The notes beneath the pieces were generated by a model. It was not told where the DNA came from. It was given only the letters and a program-made list of their open reading frames with translations, and did no database searches. 57,538 bases of DNA from an uncultured Prevotella sp. (GTDB taxonomy: Bacteria; Bacteroidota; Bacteroidia; Bacteroidales; Bacteroidaceae): the NCBI GenBank assembly GCA_947302435.1, contig CAMYVQ010000015.1, forward strand, positions 1-57,538, in the 5' to 3' direction. This document shows, one piece after another, positions 34,219 through 44,488 of this stretch. The first letter of the stretch is position 1. Every line of letters starts with the position of its first letter. A program made the position numbers and the translations under genes.

Positions 34219-36330
34219 ATGAATACAAAAAGACTGTTCCTTTCTGCTCTTACCTGTCTTACCCTGTTTGGGGCAAATCATCAGTTAGAAGCGCAAAACG
34301 CTTCGTGGACGGCTGATAATGGTAACGGAACCTTCACCAATCCGTTGTTCTATGACGAATTCAGCGATCCGGACATCTTGCGTGTAGGCGATGACTACTA
34401 TCTGGCTGGCACTACGATGCACACCGTTCCCGGACTTGTTATCCTTCATTCAAAAGACTTGGTTAATTGGGAAAACATTTCGTATTGTTTCGATCGTTTC
34501 GACTTTCAGGACGATGCTTTCTCTTTGAAGAACCAGAAGGAAATTTACGGTCAGGGCATCTGGGCACCTTGCATCCGATATGCCAATGGGCAGTTCTACG
34601 TTTTTTCGAATATCAACGGCAAAGGACTGCAATGCTATACCAGTAAAGATATTCGTGGGCCTTGGGAGCACCACAATATGCAGGGAAGAATCTATGACCT
34701 GAGCGTGCTTTTCGACGACGATGGCAAGATCTATGCCATTCATGGCTATGGCGAGGTGCATTGCACGGAGCTGAAGCCCGATATGAGCGGCCCGATAGAA
34801 GGTACCGACCATATCATCATTCCCGATGGTTCGGCCGTCGGCGAGGGGCATCACATGTACAAGATTGACGGTATGTATTATCTTATCTCTACCGACTATA
34901 GGCCCAACGGACGCACTCTTTGCTCCCGCTCCAAGAATATTTTCGGCCCATACGAGACTTGTGTCATTACAGCCGATGAGACATTCGGCTATCATTCGGC
35001 ATCTCTGACCCAAGTGCCCAGAAACACTAACCCCCGTATCGGAGTCGACGGAACAAAGTTTGGCATTGCTGAGGTTAACAAAGATGCTACCGACTGTACC
35101 AATATTCACCAAGGAGGTATTGTTCAAGATCAGAGTGGCCAGTGGTGGGCATTGCTGATGATGGATTTCCATTCCATTGGCCGAACTGTAACCTTAGCGC
35201 CGATGACATGGAAAGACGGTTGGCCCTTCTTGGGATTGGAAGGCAACCTTGGGCGTGCTCCCCGAACCTGGTTCAAGCCTCAGATTCCCAATGCGACAAC
35301 AGCAGAGCCATTTGCTCCCTATAACCGTAATGAAGACTTCAACGGGAAGACCTTAGGTCGCGTATGGCAATGGAACCATAATCCGGAGGATAAAATGTGG
35401 AGTCTGAAGGGAGGTCGTCTGCGTCTGAACACGATGCCTGCCGACCAACTTATGTGGGCCCGCAATTCTCTCACCCAACGTGTCATCGGACCTACGAGCA
35501 TTACCACTGTGGAGTTGTATGTCAAGGGCATGAAGGATGGCGACGTGGCAGGTCTTGGCAATATCAATGTGCCCTGCTCATGGATAGGCGTAGTGAAGGA
35601 AGGCAAGCAACTGATCTTGCGCTGGTTCGAGCAGTTGAATAACGATACCATTGACCAACCGATATCTTTGCCTGAAGGAAAGATATGGCTTCGTATGTGT
35701 GGCGACTATGACAATGATAAGGCTGAATATGCCTACTCTGTCGATGGAGAGCATTTCTATACCATGGGCTGCGAGATGCGTCTCAGCTATCAGTTGATAA
35801 CCTTCCAGGGATCACGCCATGCCCTGTTCGCCTTCAACAAATCGGGACAGAATGGCGGCTTTGCCGAATTTGACAATTTTACTGTTGTGGAGCCTGATGC
35901 GAATCGCTCTCTGAATATTCCTTACAACAAAACCATCCGTATTGTCAATCTTGCCACCAACAAGCCGATGCATGCCATGCCGCATGGACTGGTTTACGAT
36001 ATTGATGCGAAAAACAATTCCAAACAGACACATTTCCGCCTGATAGACAAAGGGCAGGGCAAGGTGAGTCTGCAATGTGAGGACGGACGTTATGTGTGGG
36101 TTTCAGGGTTAGGACTCCCTGGAGATGTCAAACTCACGAAAGATGCTTCGAAGGCTGAGGTGTTCCTTTGGCAAGACTATCTGAACGGTGAGTTCATGCT
36201 GATGTCCATGCGCACACATCTTTATATTGGTAAGAGTCCCACAACCGGCAGTCCTTATTCCATGGACTTTAAAGGGGCAGACCCTGCACGCCGGAATGGC
36301 GCAGTGCTGCGTTGGGAAGAAATAAAATGA
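34219..36330 (+). CDS. Secreted glycoside hydrolase family 43 protein
   Basis: Enzyme of 703 residues with a signal peptide (LFLSALTCLTLFGANHQLEA), probably an alpha-L-arabinofuranosidase or beta-xylosidase acting on plant hemicellulose in the periplasm or at the surface. The five-bladed propeller (about residues 25-350) shows the GH43 triad candidates D50 in FSDPDIL, D160 in RIYDLSVLF and E209 in SAVGEGHHMYKIDG. A beta-sandwich domain follows (about residues 370-560; FNGKTLGRVWQWNHNPEDKM), as in GH43 members with a C-terminal concanavalin-like domain. The last ~130 residues look like an extra beta-trefoil-like module. No SusC/SusD pair adjoins, so it is an orphan enzyme rather than part of a visible utilisation locus. 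Exact substrate is not deducible. Confidence 0.85.
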   Translation: MNTKRLFLSALTCLTLFGANHQLEAQNASWTADNGNGTFTNPLFYDEFSDPDILRVGDDYYLAGTTMHTVPGLVILHSKDLVNWENISYCFDRFDFQDDAFSLKNQKEIYGQGIWAPCIRYANGQFYVFSNINGKGLQCYTSKDIRGPWEHHNMQGRIYDLSVLFDDDGKIYAIHGYGEVHCTELKPDMSGPIEGTDHIIIPDGSAVGEGHHMYKIDGMYYLISTDYRPNGRTLCSRSKNIFGPYETCVITADETFGYHSASLTQVPRNTNPRIGVDGTKFGIAEVNKDATDCTNIHQGGIVQDQSGQWWALLMMDFHSIGRTVTLAPMTWKDGWPFLGLEGNLGRAPRTWFKPQIPNATTAEPFAPYNRNEDFNGKTLGRVWQWNHNPEDKMWSLKGGRLRLNTMPADQLMWARNSLTQRVIGPTSITTVELYVKGMKDGDVAGLGNINVPCSWIGVVKEGKQLILRWFEQLNNDTIDQPISLPEGKIWLRMCGDYDNDKAEYAYSVDGEHFYTMGCEMRLSYQLITFQGSRHALFAFNKSGQNGGFAEFDNFTVVEPDANRSLNIPYNKTIRIVNLATNKPMHAMPHGLVYDIDAKNNSKQTHFRLIDKGQGKVSLQCEDGRYVWVSGLGLPGDVKLTKDASKAEVFLWQDYLNGEFMLMSMRTHLYIGKSPTTGSPYSMDFKGADPARRNGAVLRWEEIK

Positions 36331-36375
36331 CCGTATGAAGGATTGACGAATATCCTTCGATAAGAACAGATAGAA

Positions 36376-38358
36376 GTGATATCAGTAGAAGGACTGAAAG
36401 TTGAATTTGGGGTGAAACCCCTGTTCAGTGACGCAAGTTTTGTAATCAATGAGCGCGACCGTATCGCACTGGTCGGAAAAAACGGCGCAGGCAAGTCGAC
36501 TATGCTCAAGATTCTTTGTGGACAGGAACATCCTACGGCAGGGAGTGTCAACGTGCCAGTTGACACGACGATAGGCTATTTGCCGCAGGTCATGATTCTT
36601 CAGGATGACACAACTGTCAGGGAAGAGGCTCAAAAGGCTTTTGCCGATATTCAAAAGGTGAAAGACCGTATCAACAGAATGGAGCAGCAGCTGAATGAGC
36701 GTACTGACTATGACAGCCCTGAATATATGGCCTTGGTGGAGAAGTTCACCAATGAGCATGAACGCTACCTTTTGATGGGGGCCGAGGGCTATGAGGCCGA
36801 GATTGAGCGTACACTCGCGGGACTTGGTTTCTTACGTTCCGATTTGGAAAGGCCTACGAGCGAGTTTTCTGGAGGATGGCGCATGCGTATCGAACTGGCA
36901 AAGATCCTGCTTCGCCGTCCCGACGTATTGCTGCTCGACGAGCCGACAAACCATCTTGATATTGAGTCTATTCAATGGCTGGAACAGTTTTTGGCCCAAT
37001 CGTCAAGTGCCGTTGTCCTGGTAAGCCACGACCGTGCCTTTATTAATAATGTGTCGAACCGCACACTCGAAATCTCTTGCGGTCGGGTTATTGATTACCG
37101 TGTAAAATACGATGAATATGTGACCCTCCGAAGAGAAAGACGCGAACAGCAGATCAGGGCTTACGAGAACCAACAGAAAGAAATGGCTGATATTCGTGAG
37201 TTCGTGGAGCGGTTCCGTTATAAACCGACCAAGGCTGTACAGGTTCAACAACGATTGCGCCAGTTAGAGAAGATGGTGCCCATCGAGATTGATGAAGTCG
37301 ACAATTCTGCTTTACATCTGAAGTTCCCTCCTTGTTTGCGTTCGGGTGATTATCCAGTCATCTGTGATGAGGTGGAAAAGGAATATCCGGGCAATCTGGT
37401 CTTTTCCCATGTCAATCTGACGATAAAACGAGGTGAGAAAGTGGCTTTCGTCGGTAAGAATGGTGAGGGTAAGTCGACCCTTGTGAAATGTATCATGGGT
37501 GAGATTCCTTTCAAAGGCAATCTGAAAATAGGACATAATGTGCAGATTGGCTATTTCGCCCAAAATCAGGCACAATTACTCGATGAATCGCTCACCGTAT
37601 TCCAGACGATTGACAATGTGGCCAAGGGCGATATCCGCCTCAAAATCAATGATATATTAGGCGCGTTTATGTTTGGCGGTGAAGCATCCGACAAATATGT
37701 GAAGGTGCTGAGCGGAGGTGAACGCAGTCGTCTGGCTATGATCCGATTACTCTTGGAACCCGTAAACCTGCTGATTCTCGACGAGCCGACCAATCACCTT
37801 GACATGCCTTCGAAGGACGTGTTGAAGGAAGCGATAAAGGCCTTCGACGGGACGGCCATCATCGTGAGTCATGACCGCGAGTTCCTCGATGGCTTGGTCA
37901 CAAAGGTCTATGAGTTTGGGGGAGGTCATGTGGTTGAACATATTGGTGGTATCTATGATTTCCTTCGCGATAGAAGTGAAAAATTGGAATTAAGAGGCGA
38001 ACGAATGGAGTTTAAAAACGAGAAACCTATTGTTGACACAGAAACTAAGTCGAACACCACTCCAGATCAAGCCAATCACTCTCCACAGTCGGCTTCGCCG
38101 AAGCAAGACTATGCCGCTCACAAAGAACAGCAGAAACAGCTACGAAAGGCTGAACGTACAGTAGAAGAGTCAGAGAAGAAGATTTCCAAGATGGAAACAC
38201 GGCTCAAAGAACTTGATGCATTGCTGTGTGATCCGAAAAATGCCTGTGACATGACACTCGTGACTGAATACACCGATATCAAAAAAGCCCTGGACGAAGA
38301 GGTGGAACGGTGGGAAAGCCTTTCAGAAGAATTTGAGGCAATAAAAAGCACCCTATAG
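36376..38358 (+). CDS. ABC-F family ATPase (Uup/EttA type)
   Basis: Soluble ABC-F protein of 660 residues with two ATPase cassettes and no membrane segment; members act on the ribosome. Cassette 1 has Walker A GKNGAGKSTMLKILCG, signature TSEFSGGWRMRIELA and Walker B DVLLLDEPTNHLDIES. Cassette 2 has Walker A GKNGEGKSTLVKC, signature VLSGGERSRLAMIRL and LLILDEPTNHLDMPS. A C-terminal coiled coil (about residues 580-660, rich in Lys/Glu) is as in Uup. The frame opens with GTG at 36376; an in-frame stop lies two codons earlier and the next ATG is inside Walker A, so GTG is the start. It follows the GH43 gene by 45 bases, with a small hairpin (36337-36358) between. Resistance or housekeeping roles cannot be told apart here. 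Confidence 0.9.
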   Translation: MISVEGLKVEFGVKPLFSDASFVINERDRIALVGKNGAGKSTMLKILCGQEHPTAGSVNVPVDTTIGYLPQVMILQDDTTVREEAQKAFADIQKVKDRINRMEQQLNERTDYDSPEYMALVEKFTNEHERYLLMGAEGYEAEIERTLAGLGFLRSDLERPTSEFSGGWRMRIELAKILLRRPDVLLLDEPTNHLDIESIQWLEQFLAQSSSAVVLVSHDRAFINNVSNRTLEISCGRVIDYRVKYDEYVTLRRERREQQIRAYENQQKEMADIREFVERFRYKPTKAVQVQQRLRQLEKMVPIEIDEVDNSALHLKFPPCLRSGDYPVICDEVEKEYPGNLVFSHVNLTIKRGEKVAFVGKNGEGKSTLVKCIMGEIPFKGNLKIGHNVQIGYFAQNQAQLLDESLTVFQTIDNVAKGDIRLKINDILGAFMFGGEASDKYVKVLSGGERSRLAMIRLLLEPVNLLILDEPTNHLDMPSKDVLKEAIKAFDGTAIIVSHDREFLDGLVTKVYEFGGGHVVEHIGGIYDFLRDRSEKLELRGERMEFKNEKPIVDTETKSNTTPDQANHSPQSASPKQDYAAHKEQQKQLRKAERTVEESEKKISKMETRLKELDALLCDPKNACDMTLVTEYTDIKKALDEEVERWESLSEEFEAIKSTL

Positions 38359-38389
38359 AGATTTTTTATATAATGTAATGATTATAACA

Positions 38390-40426
38390 ATGAAGACAAA
38401 AATGATGATTGCAGCTGCCTCGTTGGCTACGATAGTAGCTTGCACAAATGAAAAGAAAATGGGTTCAGGCATTGACCTGACCGACATGGACACGACTGCC
38501 GTGGCTGGTGATGATTTCTATCAGTACGCCTGTGGTGGCTGGATGAAGAAGAATCCGCTGCCAGCCGCTTATTCGCGTTACGGCTCATTCGACGTGCTGG
38601 GCGAGGAAAACAACAAGCGCGTGAATGGTATCTTGGACGAACTGCTGAAGCAGAGCTATGAGCAGGGGACAATAGAGCAGAAACTCAGCGACCTTTACAA
38701 GTTGGCAATGGACTCGGCTCGTCGTGAGGAAGAGGGCGTGAAGCCTGTGATGCCCCTGATTGAAAAGATGGAAGCTGCCCAAACCAAGGACGAGCTTTTC
38801 GCTATTCAGTTGGAGTTGGCTGCCTTTGGTGACAACGAGTTCTATTCAGCCTCTATAGGCGCTGACGAGAAAAATGCCACAGCCAATATCTTGAGCGTGA
38901 ACCAAGGTGGTATCGTGCTGCGACAGAAGGACTATTATTTGGAGAACGACTCTGCTACGGCCTCTATTCGTGAGGAGTACAAGAAACACATTGTCCGCAT
39001 GTTCCAGCTCTTCGGCTTCGACGAGCAGCAAGCTCAGAAGAAAATGGAGAATATCATGCGCTTAGAGACGGAACTGGCCAAAGTGTCGCGTTCGCGTACC
39101 GAATTGCGTGACCCTGAGCGGAACTATAACAAGACGACACTTGCAGCTTTTGCTGCCAGCTATCCCAACTTGCAGTTGGAGAAACAGATGAATGCTGCAG
39201 GTTTGGAGAGCAAATACATGGATTCCATCGTAGTGGGACAACCAGAGTTTATGGAAGGGGCCAACAAGCTGGTAGGCGGTATGACCGTTGATGAGTATCG
39301 CGACTACATGGAGTGGGGGCAGATTCTCGGTGCCGCCGGACTCCTGAACGATGCCGTGCGTGAAGCAAACTTTGAGTTCTTTGGCAAGGTGTTCTCTGGT
39401 CGTAAGGAAGACCATCCGTTGTGGCGTCGCTCAGTGAGTCAGATTGAGGGCGTGATGGGTGAAGCCATCGGTCGTATCTATGTGAAGAAATACTTCCCTG
39501 CTGAAGCAAAAGAACGTATGGTTCAGTTAGTTAAGAATCTTCAGGAAGCTCTTAAAGAACGCATCGAAGCACAAGACTGGATGAGCGATTCGACCAAGCA
39601 GAATGCCAAGGAAAAGCTTGCTACATTCTATCTGAAAGTTGGCTATCCTGACAAATGGACAGACCTTTCTGAATTGAATATCGACCCAGCCAACTCTTAC
39701 TATGACAACATGCAAGAGTGTTTGCGCTTTTGGCAGAAAACCGATATTGAGAAGCGTGCAGGCAAGCCCGTCGACCGTGACGAGTGGTACATGTATCCGC
39801 AGACGGTGAATGCATATTACAATCCTACTACCAATGAAATCTGTTTCCCTGCCGGAATCCTGCAACGCCCCTTCTTTGACATGGAAGCCGACGATGCCTT
39901 TAACTATGGTGCTATCGGTGTGGTCATCGGTCATGAGATGACTCACGGTTTCGATGATCAGGGACGCCAATATGACAAAGACGGTAATATGCACGACTGG
40001 TGGACGAAAGAAGATGCCGACAATTTCAAGGAGCGCACTGACAAGTATGCTGACTTCTTCTCTGCCATTAAAGTGTTGCCTGACCTCAATGCCAACGGTC
40101 GCCTGACACTTGGTGAGAACCTGGCCGACCATGGAGGCCTCCAAGTTGCATACACTGCCTTTAAGAATGCCACGAAGAACAGCACATTGCCTGTCATAGA
40201 CGGCTTTACAGCCGACCAACGCTTCTTCCTTGCATACGCAGGCGTTTGGGCAGGCAATATTGCTGAGGCAGAAATCCGTAACCGTACTAAGAGTGACCCC
40301 CATGCTTTGGGTATGTGGCGTGTCAACGGTGCTCTTCCCCATATTGATGCATGGTATGAGGCTTTCGATGTGAAGCCAGACAATAAGATGTACATTCCTA
40401 AGGAAGAGCGACTGCCTCTTTGGTAA
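38390..40426 (+). CDS. M13 family zinc metallopeptidase, lipoprotein (PepO-like)
   Basis: Neprilysin-family endopeptidase of 678 residues. A lipoprotein signal (MIAAASLATIVAC with Cys at residue 18) anchors it to the envelope. The zinc site is HEMTH (H515-E516-x-x-H519) in VIGHEMTHGFDDQGRQYD, with the third ligand in GENLADHGGLQVAY; the C-terminal region LPHIDAWYEAFDVKPDNKMY is typical of M13. The ATG at 38390 is preferred since it gives a compact signal peptide; an ATG at 38378 is in frame and possible. A terminator follows at 40466. Confidence 0.92.
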   Translation: MKTKMMIAAASLATIVACTNEKKMGSGIDLTDMDTTAVAGDDFYQYACGGWMKKNPLPAAYSRYGSFDVLGEENNKRVNGILDELLKQSYEQGTIEQKLSDLYKLAMDSARREEEGVKPVMPLIEKMEAAQTKDELFAIQLELAAFGDNEFYSASIGADEKNATANILSVNQGGIVLRQKDYYLENDSATASIREEYKKHIVRMFQLFGFDEQQAQKKMENIMRLETELAKVSRSRTELRDPERNYNKTTLAAFAASYPNLQLEKQMNAAGLESKYMDSIVVGQPEFMEGANKLVGGMTVDEYRDYMEWGQILGAAGLLNDAVREANFEFFGKVFSGRKEDHPLWRRSVSQIEGVMGEAIGRIYVKKYFPAEAKERMVQLVKNLQEALKERIEAQDWMSDSTKQNAKEKLATFYLKVGYPDKWTDLSELNIDPANSYYDNMQECLRFWQKTDIEKRAGKPVDRDEWYMYPQTVNAYYNPTTNEICFPAGILQRPFFDMEADDAFNYGAIGVVIGHEMTHGFDDQGRQYDKDGNMHDWWTKEDADNFKERTDKYADFFSAIKVLPDLNANGRLTLGENLADHGGLQVAYTAFKNATKNSTLPVIDGFTADQRFFLAYAGVWAGNIAEAEIRNRTKSDPHALGMWRVNGALPHIDAWYEAFDVKPDNKMYIPKEERLPLW

Positions 40427-40465
40427 GTGTCGTATCCTAACGAATATGTCCTTTTGTAAGGAAAT

Positions 40466-40500
40466 AAAGAACCGTCGCAAAAAATGTGGCGGTTCTTTCG
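40466..40500 (+). terminator. Terminator after the M13 peptidase gene
   Basis: A 9-base stem AAAGAACCG / CGGTTCTTT with a 15-base loop that can pair further, followed by CGTTTAATT. It separates the peptidase from the signalling cluster. Confidence 0.7.
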
Positions 40501-40528
40501 TTTAATTCATTAGTTTTGATTATCTTTG
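40496..40528 (+). promoter_or_regulatory. Promoter of the kinase/AAA/FHA/PP2C cluster
   Basis: TATCTTTG at 40521-40528 fits TAnnTTTG; TTTCG at 40496-40500 is a one-base-off -33 with a 20-base spacer. The first gene starts 28 bases later. No further good promoter is seen until after 52911. Confidence 0.6.
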
Positions 40529-40556
40529 CACTGATTTTAGCTAAAAGATTTTTATT

Positions 40557-41435
40557 ATGACCGACGAAATAGCACAAGCCTCTGCCCTTGGTCAGTTTCA
40601 GAGGAATCTAAAAGACGGTTCAGAAAGAGATGGTATGCAGGTTCGGACTAACTCATATTCATCTGTTCAGACACAGGCTGCCAGTCAATCTAAAGAAGTG
40701 TCTTCTGCTGGCAAATGCCCAAGTTGTGGTAGTCCTCTCGATGCGGATGCTGACTTCTGTGAGGTTTGTCATCGTTATGTTCGTCCTGATGTGTGTTCCT
40801 TCTGCGGAACCCATTTCTCCCCTGAAGATGCTTTCTGTCCTGAGTGTGGTTCTCCTCGTGGCGGCATTGTATGTCCGACTTGCCATACCATGAATGATTT
40901 CGCTTTCTGTAAACAATGTGGAATGCCGTTGACTGATGATGCGCGTCTTCTGATGTCTCGGGTGAGACAGATGCCGGAATATCAGGAGATGGTTCAGTTG
41001 GCGAAAGAATATGATGCGCTGTCGCTTGAGCATCCAATTGCTTCGGAGCGTGATGCCATCCGTGAGAGACAGGCTATGCAATTCCGTGAGCATGTCTTGA
41101 AGCTTCTTGCACAAGATGAAGGCGTTGCCAATCCTGTTATTCCTCCAGTCGTGAGTAAGAGAAGGCCGAAGGAAGAAGTGCAGAAAGAGAAAGAAGAGAA
41201 ATTGGCACGGCTCACCGAGTTGCTTAACAAGATGGAAATACCCCCTCACGCTTCGCCTGCCCATGTCCGCAACTATGCCATGGCGCAGAAACCGTCGGGG
41301 GTTCGACTGGCTTGGGTGTGCAACTGGAAGCATGCCATGCATAGCAGCCCCTGTGGATGTGCCAAACCTCAAATGGGGGGTAAATGGGTCGTTCTGGGTG
41401 TTGGTTCAAGACAGGAAATCAAAGACGACAAGTAA
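40557..41435 (+). CDS. Triple zinc-ribbon protein, first gene of the signalling cluster
   Basis: Protein of 292 residues, not a family I can name. Residues ~53-130 hold three zinc ribbons: CPSC...CEVC, CSFC...CPEC and CPTC...CKQC. A charged helical middle follows (KRRPKEEVQKEKEEKLARL). The C-terminal ~50 residues contain WVCNWKHAMHSSPCGCAKPQ, a possible fourth metal site. There is no membrane segment or signal peptide. It is separated from the kinase gene by 11 bases. Zinc ribbons recur in the AAA and FHA proteins of the cluster, which suggests that it works as an adaptor or substrate in the same complex (inference). Confidence 0.75.
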   Translation: MTDEIAQASALGQFQRNLKDGSERDGMQVRTNSYSSVQTQAASQSKEVSSAGKCPSCGSPLDADADFCEVCHRYVRPDVCSFCGTHFSPEDAFCPECGSPRGGIVCPTCHTMNDFAFCKQCGMPLTDDARLLMSRVRQMPEYQEMVQLAKEYDALSLEHPIASERDAIRERQAMQFREHVLKLLAQDEGVANPVIPPVVSKRRPKEEVQKEKEEKLARLTELLNKMEIPPHASPAHVRNYAMAQKPSGVRLAWVCNWKHAMHSSPCGCAKPQMGGKWVVLGVGSRQEIKDDK

Positions 41436-41446
41436 TATTGGAATCC

Positions 41447-44400
41447 ATGAGTGAGAAATTAGACGATTTGAATGACATATCGAAGACGGTGGCTTTCCCG
41501 ATGCCATCGCAAGATGCCGATACAGGCGATCGAACGATTGTTGTCGACCGAACGATTGTGATAGAGCAACCTCATCCGAACGATGATGATCTCCAGATGC
41601 CTTTGAAAACACTAAGGCCAGACGTTCAGAGAACCTTCGATCCTTCTATTGTGGATTCAATGTTAGGCGACGGTTTTCTTGTTAAGGGCGAATTTCTACA
41701 GTTGGTCCGCTCGTTGAGTGACAATTCTGGTGAGGCTCAGATTTATCTTGTCAAGTATCGTGGCGAAGAACGTGTCCTGAAAATATACTATCCTAATTAT
41801 ACCATCAACAGGAAGTTGATGCAGACCATCCATAACATGCAGTTTGAGATGATTGTGCATCTTGATGATTTTGGCAAGACTTTTGTGGATGGAAAGCATC
41901 GTTATTATGAATTGATGGAATATCTGAAAGGTGGCACGCTTCAGGATTACAATATTCAGGGCAATCTCGATCAGTTCCGCCGAATCGCCTTGCAATGTGC
42001 GGCTGCTTTGTCTTTCTGCCATCAAAACAACATTCTTCATAAGGACGTAAAACCTTCGAACTATTTCTTCCGTGACAAGAGTCATACGCAGGTGGTATTG
42101 GGTGACTTTGGCATCTCTTCCATGTTGGAGAACGATGGCAAACTATACCGTACCACTCAAGCTCGAACCCCACTCTATGCGGCTCCTGAAATGTACACAG
42201 ATGTGATTGACGGAGAAGTGGAGATTACACCGGCTGCCGATTATTATTCCCTCGGCATGACACTGTTCTATTTGTGGTTAGGCGAGAATCCCATGAGTGC
42301 TAATGAGCGTGTGATGATGCGCCAGAAGAATGAAGGACGACTGCCACGACTCAATGAACTGCCTGATCAAGTCAAACGTCTTGTTCAGGGATTGACATCC
42401 GTTAATCCGCAGAGCCGATGGAAGTACGAAGAAGTGGAACGTTGGTTCATGGGCGAAGATGTGCCGATCGATCAGTCTTCTCCTTTCTTGCGTTACAAGA
42501 GTTTCATCGTTGACCCCGACCGTAATCTTGTTGCCGACAATCTTCATGAACTCATTCCTCTTCTGTTGGAAAACAAGAAATTAGCTGTCAATTATCTTTA
42601 TAATGGCCGTATCGCTTCTTGGCTTGAGGCATGTGGTAATATGAAGATGGCAACTCTTGTCAAGGATATTGTCACAAATCGCTTCCCTGTTAATTCCGAA
42701 ACGGGTCTTATGGCTGCCGTATATGCTATGGAGCCGGAGTATCCCTATTACGACATCAACAATGAGGCTTGCGACGATGTGCATAGTATTGCCATCTCGC
42801 TGTTGAGTGCGAAGGAACGCTATGCCCTCGAACTTCAAAATCCGAATAATCCACTGTTCCTGTGGTTGGAGAGTCACACGAAGGCAGACGTTAACCGTCT
42901 TCGTTCCTATTTCACTCCTGAAGCCGAGCCTCATGTGGCCATTATGCGGCTTATCTATGAGATAGACCCCGAGGTGTCGTTCTTGTCGAACCAGCCTTCC
43001 ACCAGCATGCAGGAGATTGTCCGTTCCTTCGGTATGACAGAGCCAGAGGAGGACGATTGGCATTCACTCATTGACGGACGTCTGCTTTCGTGGATGTACA
43101 GTCATGAGGATGTAGTGGCCTGCGAGTCGCTGCGCACTCTCATACAGAACCAGCCGTTCTCCATGTCTTTGGCCTATAAGGTGCTCTACAATATGGATCG
43201 TGAAGCACCATACGACTTGCGCCATGCTGACACCCCCAAGGCTGTAGGGCAGTTGATTTCCGATCAGCTGATGCAATTGGAACACATGACGAATGACGAT
43301 CTTGCGGTGGAGATGGCAGATATCATTGATCCCCAAGGTCGCTTCTACTATTATGCCCAGCTTCGTGGCTGGTATCAGGAGATTGCTGATGCAACAAGCT
43401 GTTTCGATTTGAAGTCGGAAGAGAATCGCGAGCGCCTCAGTGCCTACGACCTGCATACCGCCCTCTACCGTTATTGCCGTATCCTCGGGGTAACGCCCGT
43501 CTACCGTTTGCCTAACGGAAAGGAACTTACCTGTCTTGAGGATTTGGACGACAAGGAGATTGCAAACCAAGTTCGTAATGAACTCCGAACAGGTTCTCTC
43601 TCACAATGGGTGGCTGTTTTCTATCATGAGGATCCCACTCGCGATTTTGCTGAAGAGTATAGCTATGAAAACACTTTGAGGGATTGGCTGATGAAACTCG
43701 GTACGCTTGATGTGCAGCAGCAGTATTACAAGCGGTTTGTGAAAGCACAAAAGGACACTGAAGAGCGTATCGAGAGTGTAAGGCACGATTGGCGCATTGC
43801 TCATGGACGTGAAAAGGTGATCCTGTTCTTGTATTATGGTTTGGTCATCATCTGGCTGGGGCTTTTGATCGGTATTGGGATCGAAAACAGAACGCCATTG
43901 TTTGAACATCCCTATGCCAGTATCCTGTTCCCTGTTGGAGCTTGTATGGGTGTGATCGTTGCCGTGCGCTCTTTCCTGCACGGTTTCGGCGCTTTCCTCT
44001 CTGTCCTCTTCGGCGCTTTGGGCGCACTGACAACCTTTATCCCCTTGTACATTCTCAAATTTGTCGATGCCTATTATCCGTCATTGTTTACGGTGGCTCT
44101 TGTCCTTATAACTCTCATCTATGTATTCATCTGCTATAAGACAGGTTTCAACTATGATGACAAGACGAGCGCAAAGTCAATTCGGAATATTCTTTCTTCG
44201 GAAGACATTAATACCTCTCTGCTTGAACCGCTCTACTATACTTTTAAGACGAAATCCTATCGTTATAAGAGTACAAAGTTTGGATTGCTTGATGATATCT
44301 CGAACCAAGTACGGAGCATCTCTGGTGAATCCGTTCTTCATTACTTACTTTGGAGTGTTCTGTTCATCGTGCTGATCTTCGAGTTCTGTGTGTTCAGTCC

Positions 44401-44488
44401 CAAGGTTCTTAACAAGAAGAATCCATTTGATAGTAAGGTTGATACAATGAATACCCTTATTGAAAAAGTTGAAAATACTGCACCATGA
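41447..44488 (+). CDS. Membrane Ser/Thr protein kinase
   Basis: Protein of 1013 residues. Residues ~80-345 are a Hanks-type kinase: K112 in VLKIYY, catalytic loop HKDVKPSN with D200 and N205 (HKD instead of HRD), DFG at 220-222, and TPLYAAPEMY as the activation-segment end. The N-terminus carries a repeated DRTIV motif (T30, T36), possible autophosphorylation sites. A ~430-residue helical region of unknown family follows. The C-terminal ~225 residues hold about five hydrophobic segments (roughly 790-812, 823-845, 847-868, 881-898 and 966-984), so the kinase domain is probably cytosolic and membrane-tethered at its C-terminus. The start ATG at 41447 is 11 bases after the preceding stop. Its stop overlaps the AAA gene start (ATGA). 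Confidence 0.88.
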   Translation: MSEKLDDLNDISKTVAFPMPSQDADTGDRTIVVDRTIVIEQPHPNDDDLQMPLKTLRPDVQRTFDPSIVDSMLGDGFLVKGEFLQLVRSLSDNSGEAQIYLVKYRGEERVLKIYYPNYTINRKLMQTIHNMQFEMIVHLDDFGKTFVDGKHRYYELMEYLKGGTLQDYNIQGNLDQFRRIALQCAAALSFCHQNNILHKDVKPSNYFFRDKSHTQVVLGDFGISSMLENDGKLYRTTQARTPLYAAPEMYTDVIDGEVEITPAADYYSLGMTLFYLWLGENPMSANERVMMRQKNEGRLPRLNELPDQVKRLVQGLTSVNPQSRWKYEEVERWFMGEDVPIDQSSPFLRYKSFIVDPDRNLVADNLHELIPLLLENKKLAVNYLYNGRIASWLEACGNMKMATLVKDIVTNRFPVNSETGLMAAVYAMEPEYPYYDINNEACDDVHSIAISLLSAKERYALELQNPNNPLFLWLESHTKADVNRLRSYFTPEAEPHVAIMRLIYEIDPEVSFLSNQPSTSMQEIVRSFGMTEPEEDDWHSLIDGRLLSWMYSHEDVVACESLRTLIQNQPFSMSLAYKVLYNMDREAPYDLRHADTPKAVGQLISDQLMQLEHMTNDDLAVEMADIIDPQGRFYYYAQLRGWYQEIADATSCFDLKSEENRERLSAYDLHTALYRYCRILGVTPVYRLPNGKELTCLEDLDDKEIANQVRNELRTGSLSQWVAVFYHEDPTRDFAEEYSYENTLRDWLMKLGTLDVQQQYYKRFVKAQKDTEERIESVRHDWRIAHGREKVILFLYYGLVIIWLGLLIGIGIENRTPLFEHPYASILFPVGACMGVIVAVRSFLHGFGAFLSVLFGALGALTTFIPLYILKFVDAYYPSLFTVALVLITLIYVFICYKTGFNYDDKTSAKSIRNILSSEDINTSLLEPLYYTFKTKSYRYKSTKFGLLDDISNQVRSISGESVLHYLLWSVLFIVLIFEFCVFSPKVLNKKNPFDSKVDTMNTLIEKVENTAP

